Notes: generated by a model from the letters alone, not told the origin. A DNA stretch of 64,000 nt from Chitinophagaceae bacterium (GCA_947447265.1 CANFKC010000004.1:1-64000); one strand, 5' to 3'; counted from the stretch's first letter, positions 40,880 through 50,955 are shown. Translations and numbers: made by a program.

Positions 40880-43528
40880 CTATTTCAGTACAACTTTACT
40901 AGTAAATACCTGCACTCCGTTGTTAACCGTGATCTGGTAGATGCCGGGAGAAAGCCTGCTTAAGTCAAGGTCTGACTTATTGGTAGTGGCGCTCTGCATC
41001 ACGACAACCTTTCCGCTCATGTCAGTTACGTTGATGTCGCTGGAACCTGTACCCGGAATTTGAACAGTAACAATACCTGATGTAGGGTTAGGGAAAACGG
41101 CAATATCATTGCCTTCAGTACCCTCAGCAACTACGCTGCCATTTTCAGAACGACCGGCAGTTACACTCAAAGCATAGCTGGAAGTAGCAGTTCCGCAAGT
41201 GTTCGAAGCTGTATAATATACGTTTGCAGTGCCTGGAGCAACACCATATACCCTGCCCGTGGTGCCACTACCTGAAACCAGCAAAACAGATGAACTTGAT
41301 GTTGACCTGTACCAGGTACCAGAAGTTATACCGGAAGTAGTAAGACTTAAAACGGCACCCCTGGTTACTGTTGACGGACCTGTAACAGTACCAGTGTTCG
41401 GTAGGTCATAAACAGTTATAGCTTTCGAGGCTGTGCGGGTAATACCACAGCCATTTGTATAAGAATAAATAATTGTTGCAGTACCAACAGCAACCGGACT
41501 AACAACACCTGAACCAGATACGTTTGCAACGCTTGTATTAGTGCTGCTCCATGAACCACCTGAAAGCGCATTAGAATAGGTTATTGTGCTGCCGATACAA
41601 ACGTAAGTACCACCCGCAATAACAGAAGGATTGGTTGCACCGCCAACAGTCATTGGGGTTGTTGCCATTGCGCTGAAACAAGAATTACTTACCGTATAGC
41701 TGATTGTTAATGCGCCACTACTCACACCAGTAACAGCTCCCGAAGCGGATATTGTGGCGAGTGCAGTGTTAGAACTTGTCCAGGTACCGCCAGTTACACT
41801 CTCGCTCAGTGAAGTTGTTGAACCAGGGCAAACTATTGAAGACCCAGTAATAGTGCCTGCTGCAGGATAAGATAGAATAGGAATTGTTGTTCTCACCTGA
41901 CTTCTGCAGCCATAAGCATTGTATGGACTCAGGTAGCTAATAACACCTACCGGGCCACCCACACCTGTAATAATACCTGTAGAAGCACCTACTGTTGCAT
42001 TACCATCCATTGATGACCAAACGCCGCCTGAAGGTGAGGCTATAAGCGTCGCTGTGCCGCCGTGGCAAACTGCAGTCGCGCCAGAAATAACCGGAACTGC
42101 TGGTAGTGCATTGACATTAAGGTAGAAGGTAGCAGTCGTAGCTACTATGCCATCACTCACCCTCAACACCATGGTATCAACGCCTGAATAACCTGCATTC
42201 GGAGTGTAGCTTGTTCCAACTGGCCTTACTATAAAGCCGTTTGATGGCCTTGTTCCAGCAATCACAGCAGTACCATGGGCAGGAGCTGTTACGACACTCC
42301 AGGTAATAGTTTGCGCTGCATCCAGATCCTTAACTGCAAGCAATTCGGTAAGCGGATAACCTGCTGCATTCTGGCATACAGATGCAGTACCGCCTGCGTT
42401 TCTGTACACAGGTGCACGGTTAGCAGTAACCTTACGAATACGGTTATTACTTTCATCGGCAATATATAAATTGCCCGAAGCATCAACAGCAACACAAGCA
42501 ACACCTGTAAATGTTGCACCAGTTGCATTTCCACCATCGCCTGAAAAGCCTGAGCTGCCACTACCCGCGACAGTAGATATTACACCCGATGGACTTACCT
42601 TCCGAACTACATAATTAAGATAATCGGCAATAAATAGATTTCCCGAATTGTCAGCAGCAACATATAACGGATTCCGCAAGGCCGCGCTTGTAGCCGCAGC
42701 CCCATCGCCACTGTATCCGGCAGTGCCAATCCCTGCTACCCTTGTGATAACCCCGGATGGAGACACCTTCCTAACGACTGCATAAAAATAATCAACTATA
42801 TAAATATTGCCTGATGCATCCAGAGAAACACCGTAGGGGGTAGCAATCTGAGCATTTGTGGCCTGTCCCCCATCACCTGAGTTACCGAATGTACCGACGC
42901 CGGCAACTGTTGTTATTACCCCCGAAGTGCTCACTTTACGAATACGACCATTATTAATATCTGCTATATATACATTACCCGCTGCATCAACAGCAACACC
43001 ACAAGGGCCGTTCAACTTAGCACCTGTTGCTGCGCTTCCGTCACCGGAATAGCCCGCTGTCCCTGTTCCGGCAATGGTTCTGATGACGCCTGAAGTGTTT
43101 ACTTTACGAATTCTGTTATTATAGTAATCTGCAATGAAAACATTTCCAGTAGCATCTACCGCTAATCCATAAGGCCCGTTTAGTCTTGCATTCGTCGCCG
43201 CACTGCCATCACCACTGAATCCTGCAGAATCAGCACCCGCAACTGTGGTTATAGTGCCTGAAGTGCTCACTTTTCGGATACGATGGTTTTCAGCGTCCGC
43301 AATAAAAATATTTCCCGATGCATCGAGCACCACTTGAGCTGGTGCAGCGAGCTTGGCACTGGTTGCCACACCGCCATCACCACTAAGGCCATAGGTACCA
43401 TTTCCGGCTATCGTGGTAACAATTTGCCCGGTAACCGATCCGGAAAAAACTACCGAAAAAACACAGATGGCCAACTTCATCCCTTTAGAAATGCTTTCTG
43501 TAATCATTTTGCGTCGTAAATCCATCAT
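40880..43528 (-). CDS. Secreted NHL-repeat / Ig-like protein with T9SS sorting domain (882 aa)
   Basis: A signal peptide (MKLAICVFSVVFSGSVTGQ from Met17; ATG 43480 is an alternative start) precedes six NHL repeats. Each repeat has GTG..GYSGDG.AAT.A.L and a final ADxxNNRIRKV-like strand. A cadherin-like segment follows (ITWSVVTAPAHGTAVI ... GYSGVDTMVLRVSDG), then four to five Big_2-type Ig repeats. The sorting domain is VFPNPTSGIVTVQI ... KVVLK. The protein should be exported through Sec and T9SS and anchored on the surface. A strong terminator follows. The gene is convergent with rlmI and lies between two copies of the rlmI 3' end. Confidence 0.88.
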   Translation of the reverse strand: MMDLRRKMITESISKGMKLAICVFSVVFSGSVTGQIVTTIAGNGTYGLSGDGGVATSAKLAAPAQVVLDASGNIFIADAENHRIRKVSTSGTITTVAGADSAGFSGDGSAATNARLNGPYGLAVDATGNVFIADYYNNRIRKVNTSGVIRTIAGTGTAGYSGDGSAATGAKLNGPCGVAVDAAGNVYIADINNGRIRKVSTSGVITTVAGVGTFGNSGDGGQATNAQIATPYGVSLDASGNIYIVDYFYAVVRKVSPSGVITRVAGIGTAGYSGDGAAATSAALRNPLYVAADNSGNLFIADYLNYVVRKVSPSGVISTVAGSGSSGFSGDGGNATGATFTGVACVAVDASGNLYIADESNNRIRKVTANRAPVYRNAGGTASVCQNAAGYPLTELLAVKDLDAAQTITWSVVTAPAHGTAVIAGTRPSNGFIVRPVGTSYTPNAGYSGVDTMVLRVSDGIVATTATFYLNVNALPAVPVISGATAVCHGGTATLIASPSGGVWSSMDGNATVGASTGIITGVGGPVGVISYLSPYNAYGCRSQVRTTIPILSYPAAGTITGSSIVCPGSTTSLSESVTGGTWTSSNTALATISASGAVTGVSSGALTISYTVSNSCFSAMATTPMTVGGATNPSVIAGGTYVCIGSTITYSNALSGGSWSSTNTSVANVSGSGVVSPVAVGTATIIYSYTNGCGITRTASKAITVYDLPNTGTVTGPSTVTRGAVLSLTTSGITSGTWYRSTSSSSVLLVSGSGTTGRVYGVAPGTANVYYTASNTCGTATSSYALSVTAGRSENGSVVAEGTEGNDIAVFPNPTSGIVTVQIPGTGSSDINVTDMSGKVVVMQSATTNKSDLDLSRLSPGIYQITVNNGVQVFTSKVVLK

Positions 43529-43652
43529 TGAGGTTGATTTAATTGCCCCTAAATTAACAAACGATACAACATAAACAAAGGAAACAAGAAAAATGATAAA
43601 AAAATATAAATATATCTAACATTGCAGCATGCCTCAAATTCCGATAAAACAA

Positions 43653-43682
43653 AAATGCAAGCACATTGCTGTACCTGCATTT
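43653..43682 (-). terminator. Terminator of the amidase-like fragment
   Basis: On the minus strand aaatgcaggtac pairs with gtgcttgcattt (12 bp including two G-T pairs) around a 6-nt loop. TTTTTGTTTT follows. It lies just after the stop codon at 43709, so the fragment kept its original terminator. Confidence 0.7.
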
Positions 43683-43708
43683 AATTTTCTTTGCTATAAT
43701 ATGCTTCC

Positions 43709-43777
43709 CTACTTGTTCTCCACATCATCTTTGTAAGCGCGGATGCCCCGGAAGATGGCTAATGCTACTTCGCGCTG
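43709..43777 (-). pseudogene. 3' fragment of a probable N-acetylmuramoyl-L-alanine amidase gene
   Basis: The minus strand encodes QREVALAIFRGIRAY KDDVENK and a stop, which resembles the extreme C-terminus of peptidoglycan amidases (IFRGI..YK). Upstream of Gln the frame runs into antisense rlmI sequence, so the gene is cut at about 43777. A terminator follows it. The family call rests on 22 residues and is only probable. Confidence 0.45.
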
Positions 43778-44062
43778 GCCTTTACCAAGAGCCGCGAAAA
43801 CATTGAAAAAGCCGTAACAGGTTATAAAGAAATTAACCTCCGTGGCATGAAGCTTACCAAGCCGGGCGGCTTTTTGGTAACAGCATCGTGCACCAACCTG
43901 GTACCACCCGAAATGTTCCTGAAAACGATTGCTATGGCTGCAAAAGATGCGCACCGCACCCTGCGCCAGGTTAGCTGGCAAACACAGGCATCTGACCACC
44001 TTATCCTCTGGAACATACCGACCACGCAGTACCTGAAATTTTTGATAGTGCAGGTGCTATAA
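43777..44062 (+). pseudogene. Duplicated 3' end of rlmI
   Basis: This segment repeats rlmI from 40428 to its stop, and the similarity continues past the stop to about 44116 (offset 3349 bp). In the coding part I count about 13 differences, 12 of them synonymous; the only amino-acid change is Pro to Leu in SDHPILW. The reading frame to the stop is intact but has no 5' part. It cannot encode a working methyltransferase. Confidence 0.95.
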
Positions 44063-44120
44063 ATAATGGCTCAATGCCTCCCGAAAAAGCAGTTTTATAA
44101 GCCTCTGCCCTGGTTTGGCT

Positions 44121-44166
44121 GAATTTTTCACCATCTACTATCCCTGTAATGGATGGTGAAAAATTC
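44121..44166. terminator. Perfect 15-bp hairpin after the 1561-aa gene
   Basis: gaatttttcaccatc (44121-44135) and gatggtgaaaaattc (44152-44166) are exactly complementary with a 16-nt loop. It lies 42 bp beyond the stop of the minus-strand gene and may also end transcripts from the rlmI side. Confidence 0.75.
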
Positions 44167-44208
44167 ACTTTAGTATATCTTATTTTTATATTTATATTTA
44201 CATGAGAC

Positions 44209-47200
44209 TTACTCCTTCACCACCTTCTCCACTTTCACCATTTGCCCATCTTTATCAAACAACATGAGCATATACATGCCGTTGGCAAGTGTGCTGATGT
44301 TGATGGTTTGGGCATTGGTTTCGTCAATCAGCTTCCTGCCGTCTACCGTGGCAATAACTGCGCGCAGTGGCACGTTTGCAACAATATGAATGCTGGTTTG
44401 CGCCGGGTTAGGGAATACCTGAATGTCATTTTTATCCAATGTTTTCACACCTGTAGAACCACCGCCACCACTATGATGGGATGTATCGCCACCGCCAGTA
44501 GTATCTAGTACCAAAGATTTTAGCGGATATAACGGACTCATAGACTGGCAACCATTTACATCGGTTACCTGCACCGCATAATCGCCGGTTGCAGCAGGTG
44601 TAACTGACGGACTGGTAGCACCTGCAATAAGCGTATAGTTAAAATACCACTGGTAAGTAACGAATGTAGTACCTGTGTTCAGGTGCACACCATCGTAGGT
44701 GATAATTGGGTTAGGTGAAGGGAATTCTGTTACCGCTAACCATGGCGAACCTGCAGAGCAAGAACCTGATGTAGAGGAAATGACGCAAGAATAATATGCA
44801 GTTGGCCCTGCATTGTAGCTCGCATTTGTTGCGCCTGCAATATCAATGCCGTTCATCTGCCATTGGTAGCTTATGCCCGCTGTTGTGCTGGTATGCGCAA
44901 CAAGTAAGGTAGTGCCACCCCAGCAGTGATTAACCGAAGAAACAGGCACAAGATAAGGCGTAGTCATTTCAGTAAGTACCTGCGGCGGTGTTGTTGTATT
45001 TACACAACCAGCAGGAGAAGTAACGCGCACCTGATAACTGCCACCTGTAGAAGCGGTATAGTTTGCGGTTGTTGCACCGGTAATTGGTGTTCCGTTCAGT
45101 ATCCACTGATAAGTGTTGCCGGCAGCTGTTACTGCACTTAATGGCACTGTAGCACCTCCACAGAAGGTAGGCGAACCTGTTACCGTTATATTGGCTGAAG
45201 GCAGCGCAATTGGTGTCACATTAATAGGCGCCGATGTGCTTGTGCACGGATAACTGTTGGTAATAACAACCTGGTAAGAGCCAGTAGTTGTTGCTGTATA
45301 GCTGCTGTTGGTAGCGCCTGCAATATCAACTCCGCCTGACTGCCACTGGTAGGTAGGCGATGTTGCAGTATCAGCAGATAGTACTACGCTGCCACCTGCA
45401 CAAAAACTCAACGTGCCACTTACAGAGATTGCAACCGAAGGGGCAGGTAAAACTGTTACCGCGATTGGTGCCGATGTGCCGATACAACCCGCCGCATTGC
45501 GGATGTAAACACTATAGTTGCCGCTGACCGTAGCCGGGTAGCTCGAATTGGTAGCCCCAGTAATTGCTGTGGTGCCATTAGCCCATTGATAAGAAAGACC
45601 CGCACCGGTAGTCGCACTAAGGCTGACACTACTACCACCGCACAGTGTTGTTGCACCAGCCGCCGTAATTGCCGCCGTTACCGGGTTTACAGTAACCGCC
45701 ATCGGAATTGATGACGAAAGGCAACTGTAAGCATTAATGATCGCCAGGCTATAATTGCCTGCAGTAGTTGCCACATAGTAGCTGCTGGTTGCGCCGCTTA
45801 TCGGGCTGCCGCCATTATACCATTGGTAGGCATATGTTGAAAAAGTAGGTCCGGTAAGTATTACGAAATCGCCAGGGCACATTGTAGTATCGCCAACCGG
45901 AGTAATTACGGACGCCGCCTGCGGATTAACGGTAATAGATGTTGTTGTATAGCAACCAAAACGGGTATAAGATATTGTTGCAGTACCTGCTGTAACACCG
46001 GTAATAACACCAGTTGCCGTTGAGGCAGATGCAATAGCAGCGCTGGATGTTGTCCAGCTACCACCGCTGGTCGCGTCGGTAAGCGTAATGGTACTGCCAC
46101 CTTCGCAAACCACACCAGGACCAGCAATTGCTGCCGGAATAGGATTGACAGTTAGTATTGCTGTAGACAGGCAACCTGAACCTAGCGAATAAGAAATAGT
46201 AACAGAACCACTTGAAATGCCGGTAGCATTGCCCGTGGTATTTATAGAGGCTACTCCTGTATTACTGCTGCTCCATGTACCACCTGTTGATGCATTGCTC
46301 AATGTTACTGTTGCACCCACGCAAACTGCTGTAGGGCCGGTTATAGGGCCGGGAGAGCTGCCGACGTTAACCGCAAGGGTAGCATAGCAACCGCCATTAG
46401 TATACGTAATAGTTGCAGTGCCCACACTAACACCAGTCAGGTTGCCCGAACCGTCAATAGAAGCAACACCCGCATTGCTGGTGCTCCAGGTACCGCCGGC
46501 AGCAGAATTGGTCATAACATTGGTTGTCCCCACGCACACAAATGTAGAGCCGCCAATAGCCGGAGGCACGGCAGTTACAGTAACCGCATGTGTTACGTAG
46601 CAGCCAGTTGTTGGGTTAGTATAACTTATGGTTGCACTACCAATAGCCACGCCTGTAACGCTGCCTGTTGAGCTTACTGACGCTGTTGATGCGCTGCTCG
46701 AAGACCAGTTACCGCCAGTAGTAGCATCAGTTAGCGTTATAGCAGAGCCAAGGCAAATATTATTACCACCTACAATTGGAGCAGGTAAAGCATTAACGGT
46801 AACAGGAACCGAAACATAGCAGCCTGTAGCCGTAATGGTATAAGAAATATTAGCAGTACCCGCTCCCGTGCTGGTTACCGTACCTGTGCTGTTAACGGTT
46901 GCTATACCTGTATTACTGCTGCTCCAGGTGCCACCAGTTGTAGTTTCGCCCAAAACGATAGTATTACCGCCGTCGCACACTGATGTTGTGCCTGTAATTG
47001 CTGCGGGTAACGGATTAACGGTGACAATATAGGTTGCAGTCGCAGTTCCGCACGAATTGGTGACGCTGTACCGGATAGTATCAGTACCTGCTATTGCGCC
47101 GGTAACAATTCCTGAAGCAGTAACAGTAGCATTACTGTTAGAAGCACTCCACGAACCTCCCGTTCCGGAAGTTGATAATGTTATTGATTGACCCACGCAA

Positions 47201-48894
47201 ACAGCCGTTGGGCCGCTTATAGCACCCGAAACAGGTTGCGGCAATACCGTAATTGGGAACGTAGCATAAGCTGTGCCACAACCATTGGTAACCGAATAAG
47301 AAATGATAGGCGTTCCGGCAGCTACACCACCAACAACACCCGTAGTTGAACCTACTGTTGCCTGCGAAGTATTGCTGCTTGTCCAGGTACCACCGGCAGT
47401 GCCGCTGGTGCTTAATGTAGTGGTAACACCAACGCAAACTGTAGAAGAACCGGTAATAGTGCCTGCATTAGGCGCCGGGCTTATAGTCACATTTACAGTA
47501 ATGGTATCGTATGCAACACCGTCAAAAACCATAATCTGGAAAGCGTCAGTTCCCGAATAACCCGCAGTTGGTGTATAGGTCATTCCGTTTGGCGTAATTA
47601 CTGCGCCGTTAGACAACATAGTAAATGGAAAGCCAGCCAAAGAACCGTGACTTGGCGAAGCATAAACGGTATAGGTTTCGGGTTGGTATTCATCCGAATC
47701 TAAAATAGCTAATTGCGTGTTGATTGCTGTAGCCGAAGCATTTTCACAAACGGCGAGCGTTGCAGTTGCTCCAGCTGTAAAGCTTGGTGGAGTTAGGTTT
47801 GTAAAGCCTATTCTGCGGATTCTATTGTTATACTGGTCAGCAACGTACATTGCATTACGACGAACAAATATTCCACCTGGCAAATTAAAACTTGCCGCGG
47901 TAGCAGGGCCGCCATCTCCGCTAAAACCTGCGGAACCAGTTCCTGCGAACGTATTAATAGTACCTGATGTGTTAATTACCCTGATTCTGTTGTCACTGTA
48001 ACAACCGATATAAAAGTTGCCCGCTGCATCAAAATCCAGACCTTCCGGACCAGCAATTCCCGCTGAAGATGCAGCACCACCATCCCCACTGAAAGTTGCG
48101 CTACCGGTACCATACGGAGAGGTAACTACGCCTGAGGAATTTACTTTTCTAACACGGTAATTATAAAGATCGGCAAGATAAAAATCACCAGACGCATCAG
48201 TGGTAAGACAATAAGGGATGTTTATCTGGGCAGATGTTGCAGCTCCCCCATCTCCACTAAACCCAGCGGATCCGCGGCCCAGCAACGTAGTGATTACACC
48301 TGAAGTGTTTACTTTTCGCACGCAATAATTACCTCGGTCGGAAATATACATATTGCCTGAAGGATCGAAATATACCCTACCCGGAGAATTTAGTGTTGCC
48401 GCGGTAGCCGGTCCACCATCGCCGGTATAACCCGGACTACCTGTACCAACTACGGTTGTGATAGTGCCAGAAGTATTAATCATTCTGATTCGATGATTAT
48501 CCCTGTCAGACAAATAAATATTGCCCGATGGGCCTTCCCAAACACCAGATGCGAAATTTACCTGGGCTGCTGTTGCAGGACCGCCATCTCCACTAAACCC
48601 ACCGGAACCGACACCCGCTAAAGTACTGATAACGCCCGTAGCCAATGTAATTTTACGAATGCGGTAATTAGAACAATCAGTAATCAGTAAATTGCCAGCG
48701 GCGTCGGAGACTACCGTAACCGGAGCGTTCATTGTTGCCGTGAGACATGGCGAGCCATCTCCACTGAAACTGGCAGAACCAGTTCCCGAAACTGTTGTAA
48801 CTATTTGGCCAGAAGCATTGTTAACTGACCACAACGATAGGAAAACCAGCGCGGTAATAGCAGATAGCGGATTTTGTAGAAACTTTATTTTCAT
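44209..48894 (-). CDS. Giant secreted NHL-repeat / Ig-like protein with T9SS sorting domain (1561 aa)
   Basis: The order is a signal peptide (MKIKFLQNPLSAITALVFLS..., cleavage near SGQ), six NHL repeats to about residue 365, and a cadherin-like module (GYSGTDAFQIMVFDG). About eight Big_2-type Ig repeats come next, each with GGTWSSSN.G.A.V...G.V.G. Several PKD/Ig-like modules follow, with the pattern YQW..G...I.GATNSSY.A. A Gly/Ser/His-rich linker precedes the sorting domain (VFPNPAQTSIHIVA ... VEKVVKE). It shares the same six-bladed head as its neighbours but has a much longer stalk. A surface adhesin or binding protein is the likely role; the ligand is unknown. Confidence 0.88.
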   Translation of the reverse strand: MKIKFLQNPLSAITALVFLSLWSVNNASGQIVTTVSGTGSASFSGDGSPCLTATMNAPVTVVSDAAGNLLITDCSNYRIRKITLATGVISTLAGVGSGGFSGDGGPATAAQVNFASGVWEGPSGNIYLSDRDNHRIRMINTSGTITTVVGTGSPGYTGDGGPATAATLNSPGRVYFDPSGNMYISDRGNYCVRKVNTSGVITTLLGRGSAGFSGDGGAATSAQINIPYCLTTDASGDFYLADLYNYRVRKVNSSGVVTSPYGTGSATFSGDGGAASSAGIAGPEGLDFDAAGNFYIGCYSDNRIRVINTSGTINTFAGTGSAGFSGDGGPATAASFNLPGGIFVRRNAMYVADQYNNRIRRIGFTNLTPPSFTAGATATLAVCENASATAINTQLAILDSDEYQPETYTVYASPSHGSLAGFPFTMLSNGAVITPNGMTYTPTAGYSGTDAFQIMVFDGVAYDTITVNVTISPAPNAGTITGSSTVCVGVTTTLSTSGTAGGTWTSSNTSQATVGSTTGVVGGVAAGTPIISYSVTNGCGTAYATFPITVLPQPVSGAISGPTAVCVGQSITLSTSGTGGSWSASNSNATVTASGIVTGAIAGTDTIRYSVTNSCGTATATYIVTVNPLPAAITGTTSVCDGGNTIVLGETTTGGTWSSSNTGIATVNSTGTVTSTGAGTANISYTITATGCYVSVPVTVNALPAPIVGGNNICLGSAITLTDATTGGNWSSSSASTASVSSTGSVTGVAIGSATISYTNPTTGCYVTHAVTVTAVPPAIGGSTFVCVGTTNVMTNSAAGGTWSTSNAGVASIDGSGNLTGVSVGTATITYTNGGCYATLAVNVGSSPGPITGPTAVCVGATVTLSNASTGGTWSSSNTGVASINTTGNATGISSGSVTISYSLGSGCLSTAILTVNPIPAAIAGPGVVCEGGSTITLTDATSGGSWTTSSAAIASASTATGVITGVTAGTATISYTRFGCYTTTSITVNPQAASVITPVGDTTMCPGDFVILTGPTFSTYAYQWYNGGSPISGATSSYYVATTAGNYSLAIINAYSCLSSSIPMAVTVNPVTAAITAAGATTLCGGSSVSLSATTGAGLSYQWANGTTAITGATNSSYPATVSGNYSVYIRNAAGCIGTSAPIAVTVLPAPSVAISVSGTLSFCAGGSVVLSADTATSPTYQWQSGGVDIAGATNSSYTATTTGSYQVVITNSYPCTSTSAPINVTPIALPSANITVTGSPTFCGGATVPLSAVTAAGNTYQWILNGTPITGATTANYTASTGGSYQVRVTSPAGCVNTTTPPQVLTEMTTPYLVPVSSVNHCWGGTTLLVAHTSTTAGISYQWQMNGIDIAGATNASYNAGPTAYYSCVISSTSGSCSAGSPWLAVTEFPSPNPIITYDGVHLNTGTTFVTYQWYFNYTLIAGATSPSVTPAATGDYAVQVTDVNGCQSMSPLYPLKSLVLDTTGGGDTSHHSGGGGSTGVKTLDKNDIQVFPNPAQTSIHIVANVPLRAVIATVDGRKLIDETNAQTINISTLANGMYMLMLFDKDGQMVKVEKVVKE

Positions 48895-49398
48895 GCGACA
48901 GCATTTTTATATAAATAAACAGACATGTTTAAAAGCAAAAGATGTTGTAATCTATTGATAATTTTTGATACTTCCAAACAGAAAAATTGTTTTGATAGTA
49001 ACAAATTGAAATTACGTAAAGAATAACTGCTTTTCGATAAATGCAAACAAGCACAGAGTTTGCGCTTACCTACTGGCTTACGGAGACATTGCCCTAAAGC
49101 TAAATTTGGGAAACGCCTTTAAATGTTCAAACCAAAGTCGGTAGAAGATTGGCATTATACCCGACCTTCTCCCTCAGGGAAACGAAGTTTATGTTTGCAT
49201 CGTGCCGACTATATTATGACAACAATCCGTTGGCTAAATGCAATCAAATCTCATTCTCATTCGGGCAATCTAAATGACGTAATATTATTCCTACGGTTTG
49301 TGTTTGCGCCTCTTAAATCTTGGATGATAACTGAATTGCGGCTTTGCGCCTTCGAGTGCCCCTCCTCCTTAATTTAATGATACGTAATCGCCAACCCC
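48895..49398. other. Intergenic region with dispersed repeat copy 3
   Basis: There is no credible gene. 49304-49362 (gcgcctcttaaatcttggat ... gcggctttgcgccttcgagtg) is the third copy of the ~60-bp dispersed repeat. The rest is AT-rich and presumably holds the promoter of the 1561-aa gene at its left end. Confidence 0.5.
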
Positions 49399-50307
49399 CT
49401 AAATAAAAAACGACAAAATAGTAATCGCAGCGAATACAACGCTGGCTATGCCGTTGGTGTTAGCGAATGCGATGCCAACTTTGCTGAGATCGTTAGGCTT
49501 AACCAGCAGGTGCTGGTAGGTAAGCATGGCTATGTAAAATGCGGCTCCTAGCCAGTAAAGCCAGCCCATGTGGCCGATATAACCGGTTGCAAGAACCAAT
49601 GTACCAGAAATAATATGGAGCAACGTTGAAACCAACAATGCATTGCGCGCACCCAGTGCAGCAGGTATGGAATGTAGCTTTTGGCTGCTATCAAAATCTT
49701 CATCTTGCAGCGCATAAATAATATCAAACCCGGCAACCCACGTAAGCACGATGAAAGAAAAAAGAACCGGTATAATATTAAAATGGCCTGTTACCGAAAG
49801 GTATGCACCTATTGGTGACAGCGACAGGCCTACCCCTAAAACAACATGGCATAGCGCGGTAAAACGTTTGGTATAACTGTAAAACAGCACCACGAACAAT
49901 GCAACAAATGATAAGTAAAAACAGGCAGGATTAATGAACCAGGTAGTAGCAATAAACAGTACGCAATTGGCAATGGTAAAGGCCAGTGCATGGCCGGGCT
50001 TAATAATGCCGGCAGGTATTTCGCGCTGCGCTGTGCGTGGATTGAGTGCATCAAAACGACGGTCGAGATAACGGTTGAATGCCATAGCGGCACTGCGGGC
50101 AAAGATCATGCACAACAACATTTTGCCGAACGCAAGCAGCCAATAAGTAGGTGTGGTATCCGGCAATGCGCCGGTCCCTTTAACCTGCAGCACGCCCAAT
50201 ATGAACCCGATAAGCGCAAAGGGAAGCGCAAATACAGTATGGCTGAATTTTATGAGCGAAAGGTATTGCTTTATCTTACCGAGTGGCGAACTTGTTACCG
50301 TAGTCAT
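49399..50307 (-). CDS. UbiA-like prenyltransferase (probably MqnP, menaquinone pathway)
   Basis: This 302-residue polytopic enzyme has the first Asp-rich prenyl-diphosphate motif in NRYLDRRFDALNPRT and the second in DIIYALQDEDFD. It belongs to the UbiA superfamily, in the form often labelled 4-hydroxybenzoate polyprenyltransferase. Bacteroidota use menaquinone, so a futalosine-pathway MqnP role is more likely than ubiquinone synthesis; this is inference. The start at ATG 50307 (MTTVTSSPLGKIKQYL) is supported because it lies one base after the stop of the DUF1573 gene, which implies an operon. Confidence 0.85.
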   Translation of the reverse strand: MTTVTSSPLGKIKQYLSLIKFSHTVFALPFALIGFILGVLQVKGTGALPDTTPTYWLLAFGKMLLCMIFARSAAMAFNRYLDRRFDALNPRTAQREIPAGIIKPGHALAFTIANCVLFIATTWFINPACFYLSFVALFVVLFYSYTKRFTALCHVVLGVGLSLSPIGAYLSVTGHFNIIPVLFSFIVLTWVAGFDIIYALQDEDFDSSQKLHSIPAALGARNALLVSTLLHIISGTLVLATGYIGHMGWLYWLGAAFYIAMLTYQHLLVKPNDLSKVGIAFANTNGIASVVFAAITILSFFI

Positions 50308-50308
50308 A

Positions 50309-50842
50309 TTAATGTACCTCAGCCTGTATGCCAATGGAAACGGCCTCAGGCATTGCATTAGAATGTATAATTATATTTTTTTGTTGCAAGCCGGAATGGC
50401 CCGCGCTGTTGTAAACTATGGTCACTTCTCCTTCCTGGCCCGACGGAATCGTTTCCAGCGGGAAATTAGGCACTGTGCAGCCGCAGGTTACGTCGGTTTT
50501 TGCAATCATCAGGGGGTGTTCGCCGGTATTCTTAAAGCGGAATACATGGGTCATTACCTTACCTTCCGGCACATTACCGAAATTATGCTTGGTTTCGTAA
50601 AACTGCATCGTTGTTTTAGGCATTTCTGCAACAAGTTCGGAGCGGGTCCTGGTTTGTTCCGGATAGATTTCGCCACGGTATGTTTCCCCGTTCTTTGAAT
50701 AAAAAGTACCCGGCCCTTCTCCATTATTGTAACGCCTGCCAGAAAGAGAATTCTTACTAATTCCAGTCAACTCAACTATTGCAAGTGTAAAAACAGAAAG
50801 CGTCAATACTGTTAAGAGAACCGCCCGATAACCATTAGTCAT
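50309..50842 (-). CDS. DUF1573 domain protein
   Basis: This 177-residue protein has an N-terminal hydrophobic segment (membrane anchor or signal) and a C-terminal DUF1573 (ASPM/Hydin-like Ig fold) domain. The domain is recognised by HNFGNVPEGKVMTHVFRFKN and TDVTCGCTVPNFP. DUF1573 proteins are common exported proteins of unknown role in Bacteroidota. The stop is one base before the start of the prenyltransferase gene. Confidence 0.88.
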   Translation of the reverse strand: MTNGYRAVLLTVLTLSVFTLAIVELTGISKNSLSGRRYNNGEGPGTFYSKNGETYRGEIYPEQTRTRSELVAEMPKTTMQFYETKHNFGNVPEGKVMTHVFRFKNTGEHPLMIAKTDVTCGCTVPNFPLETIPSGQEGEVTIVYNSAGHSGLQQKNIIIHSNAMPEAVSIGIQAEVH

Positions 50843-50955
50843 AATACAGAAAGCATTTAAAGCAAAGATAATTAAAAATTTATACGCACTGGGGTACGTT
50901 TGCCTCCCGAATTATAAATAAACGACAAAACGATAACTATCCACAATATACGTGC

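Noticed and set aside
43847-44062. A 71-residue ORF as an independent small gene
   Set aside because: It is the last 71 codons of the duplicated rlmI 3' end, with no upstream start region of its own.
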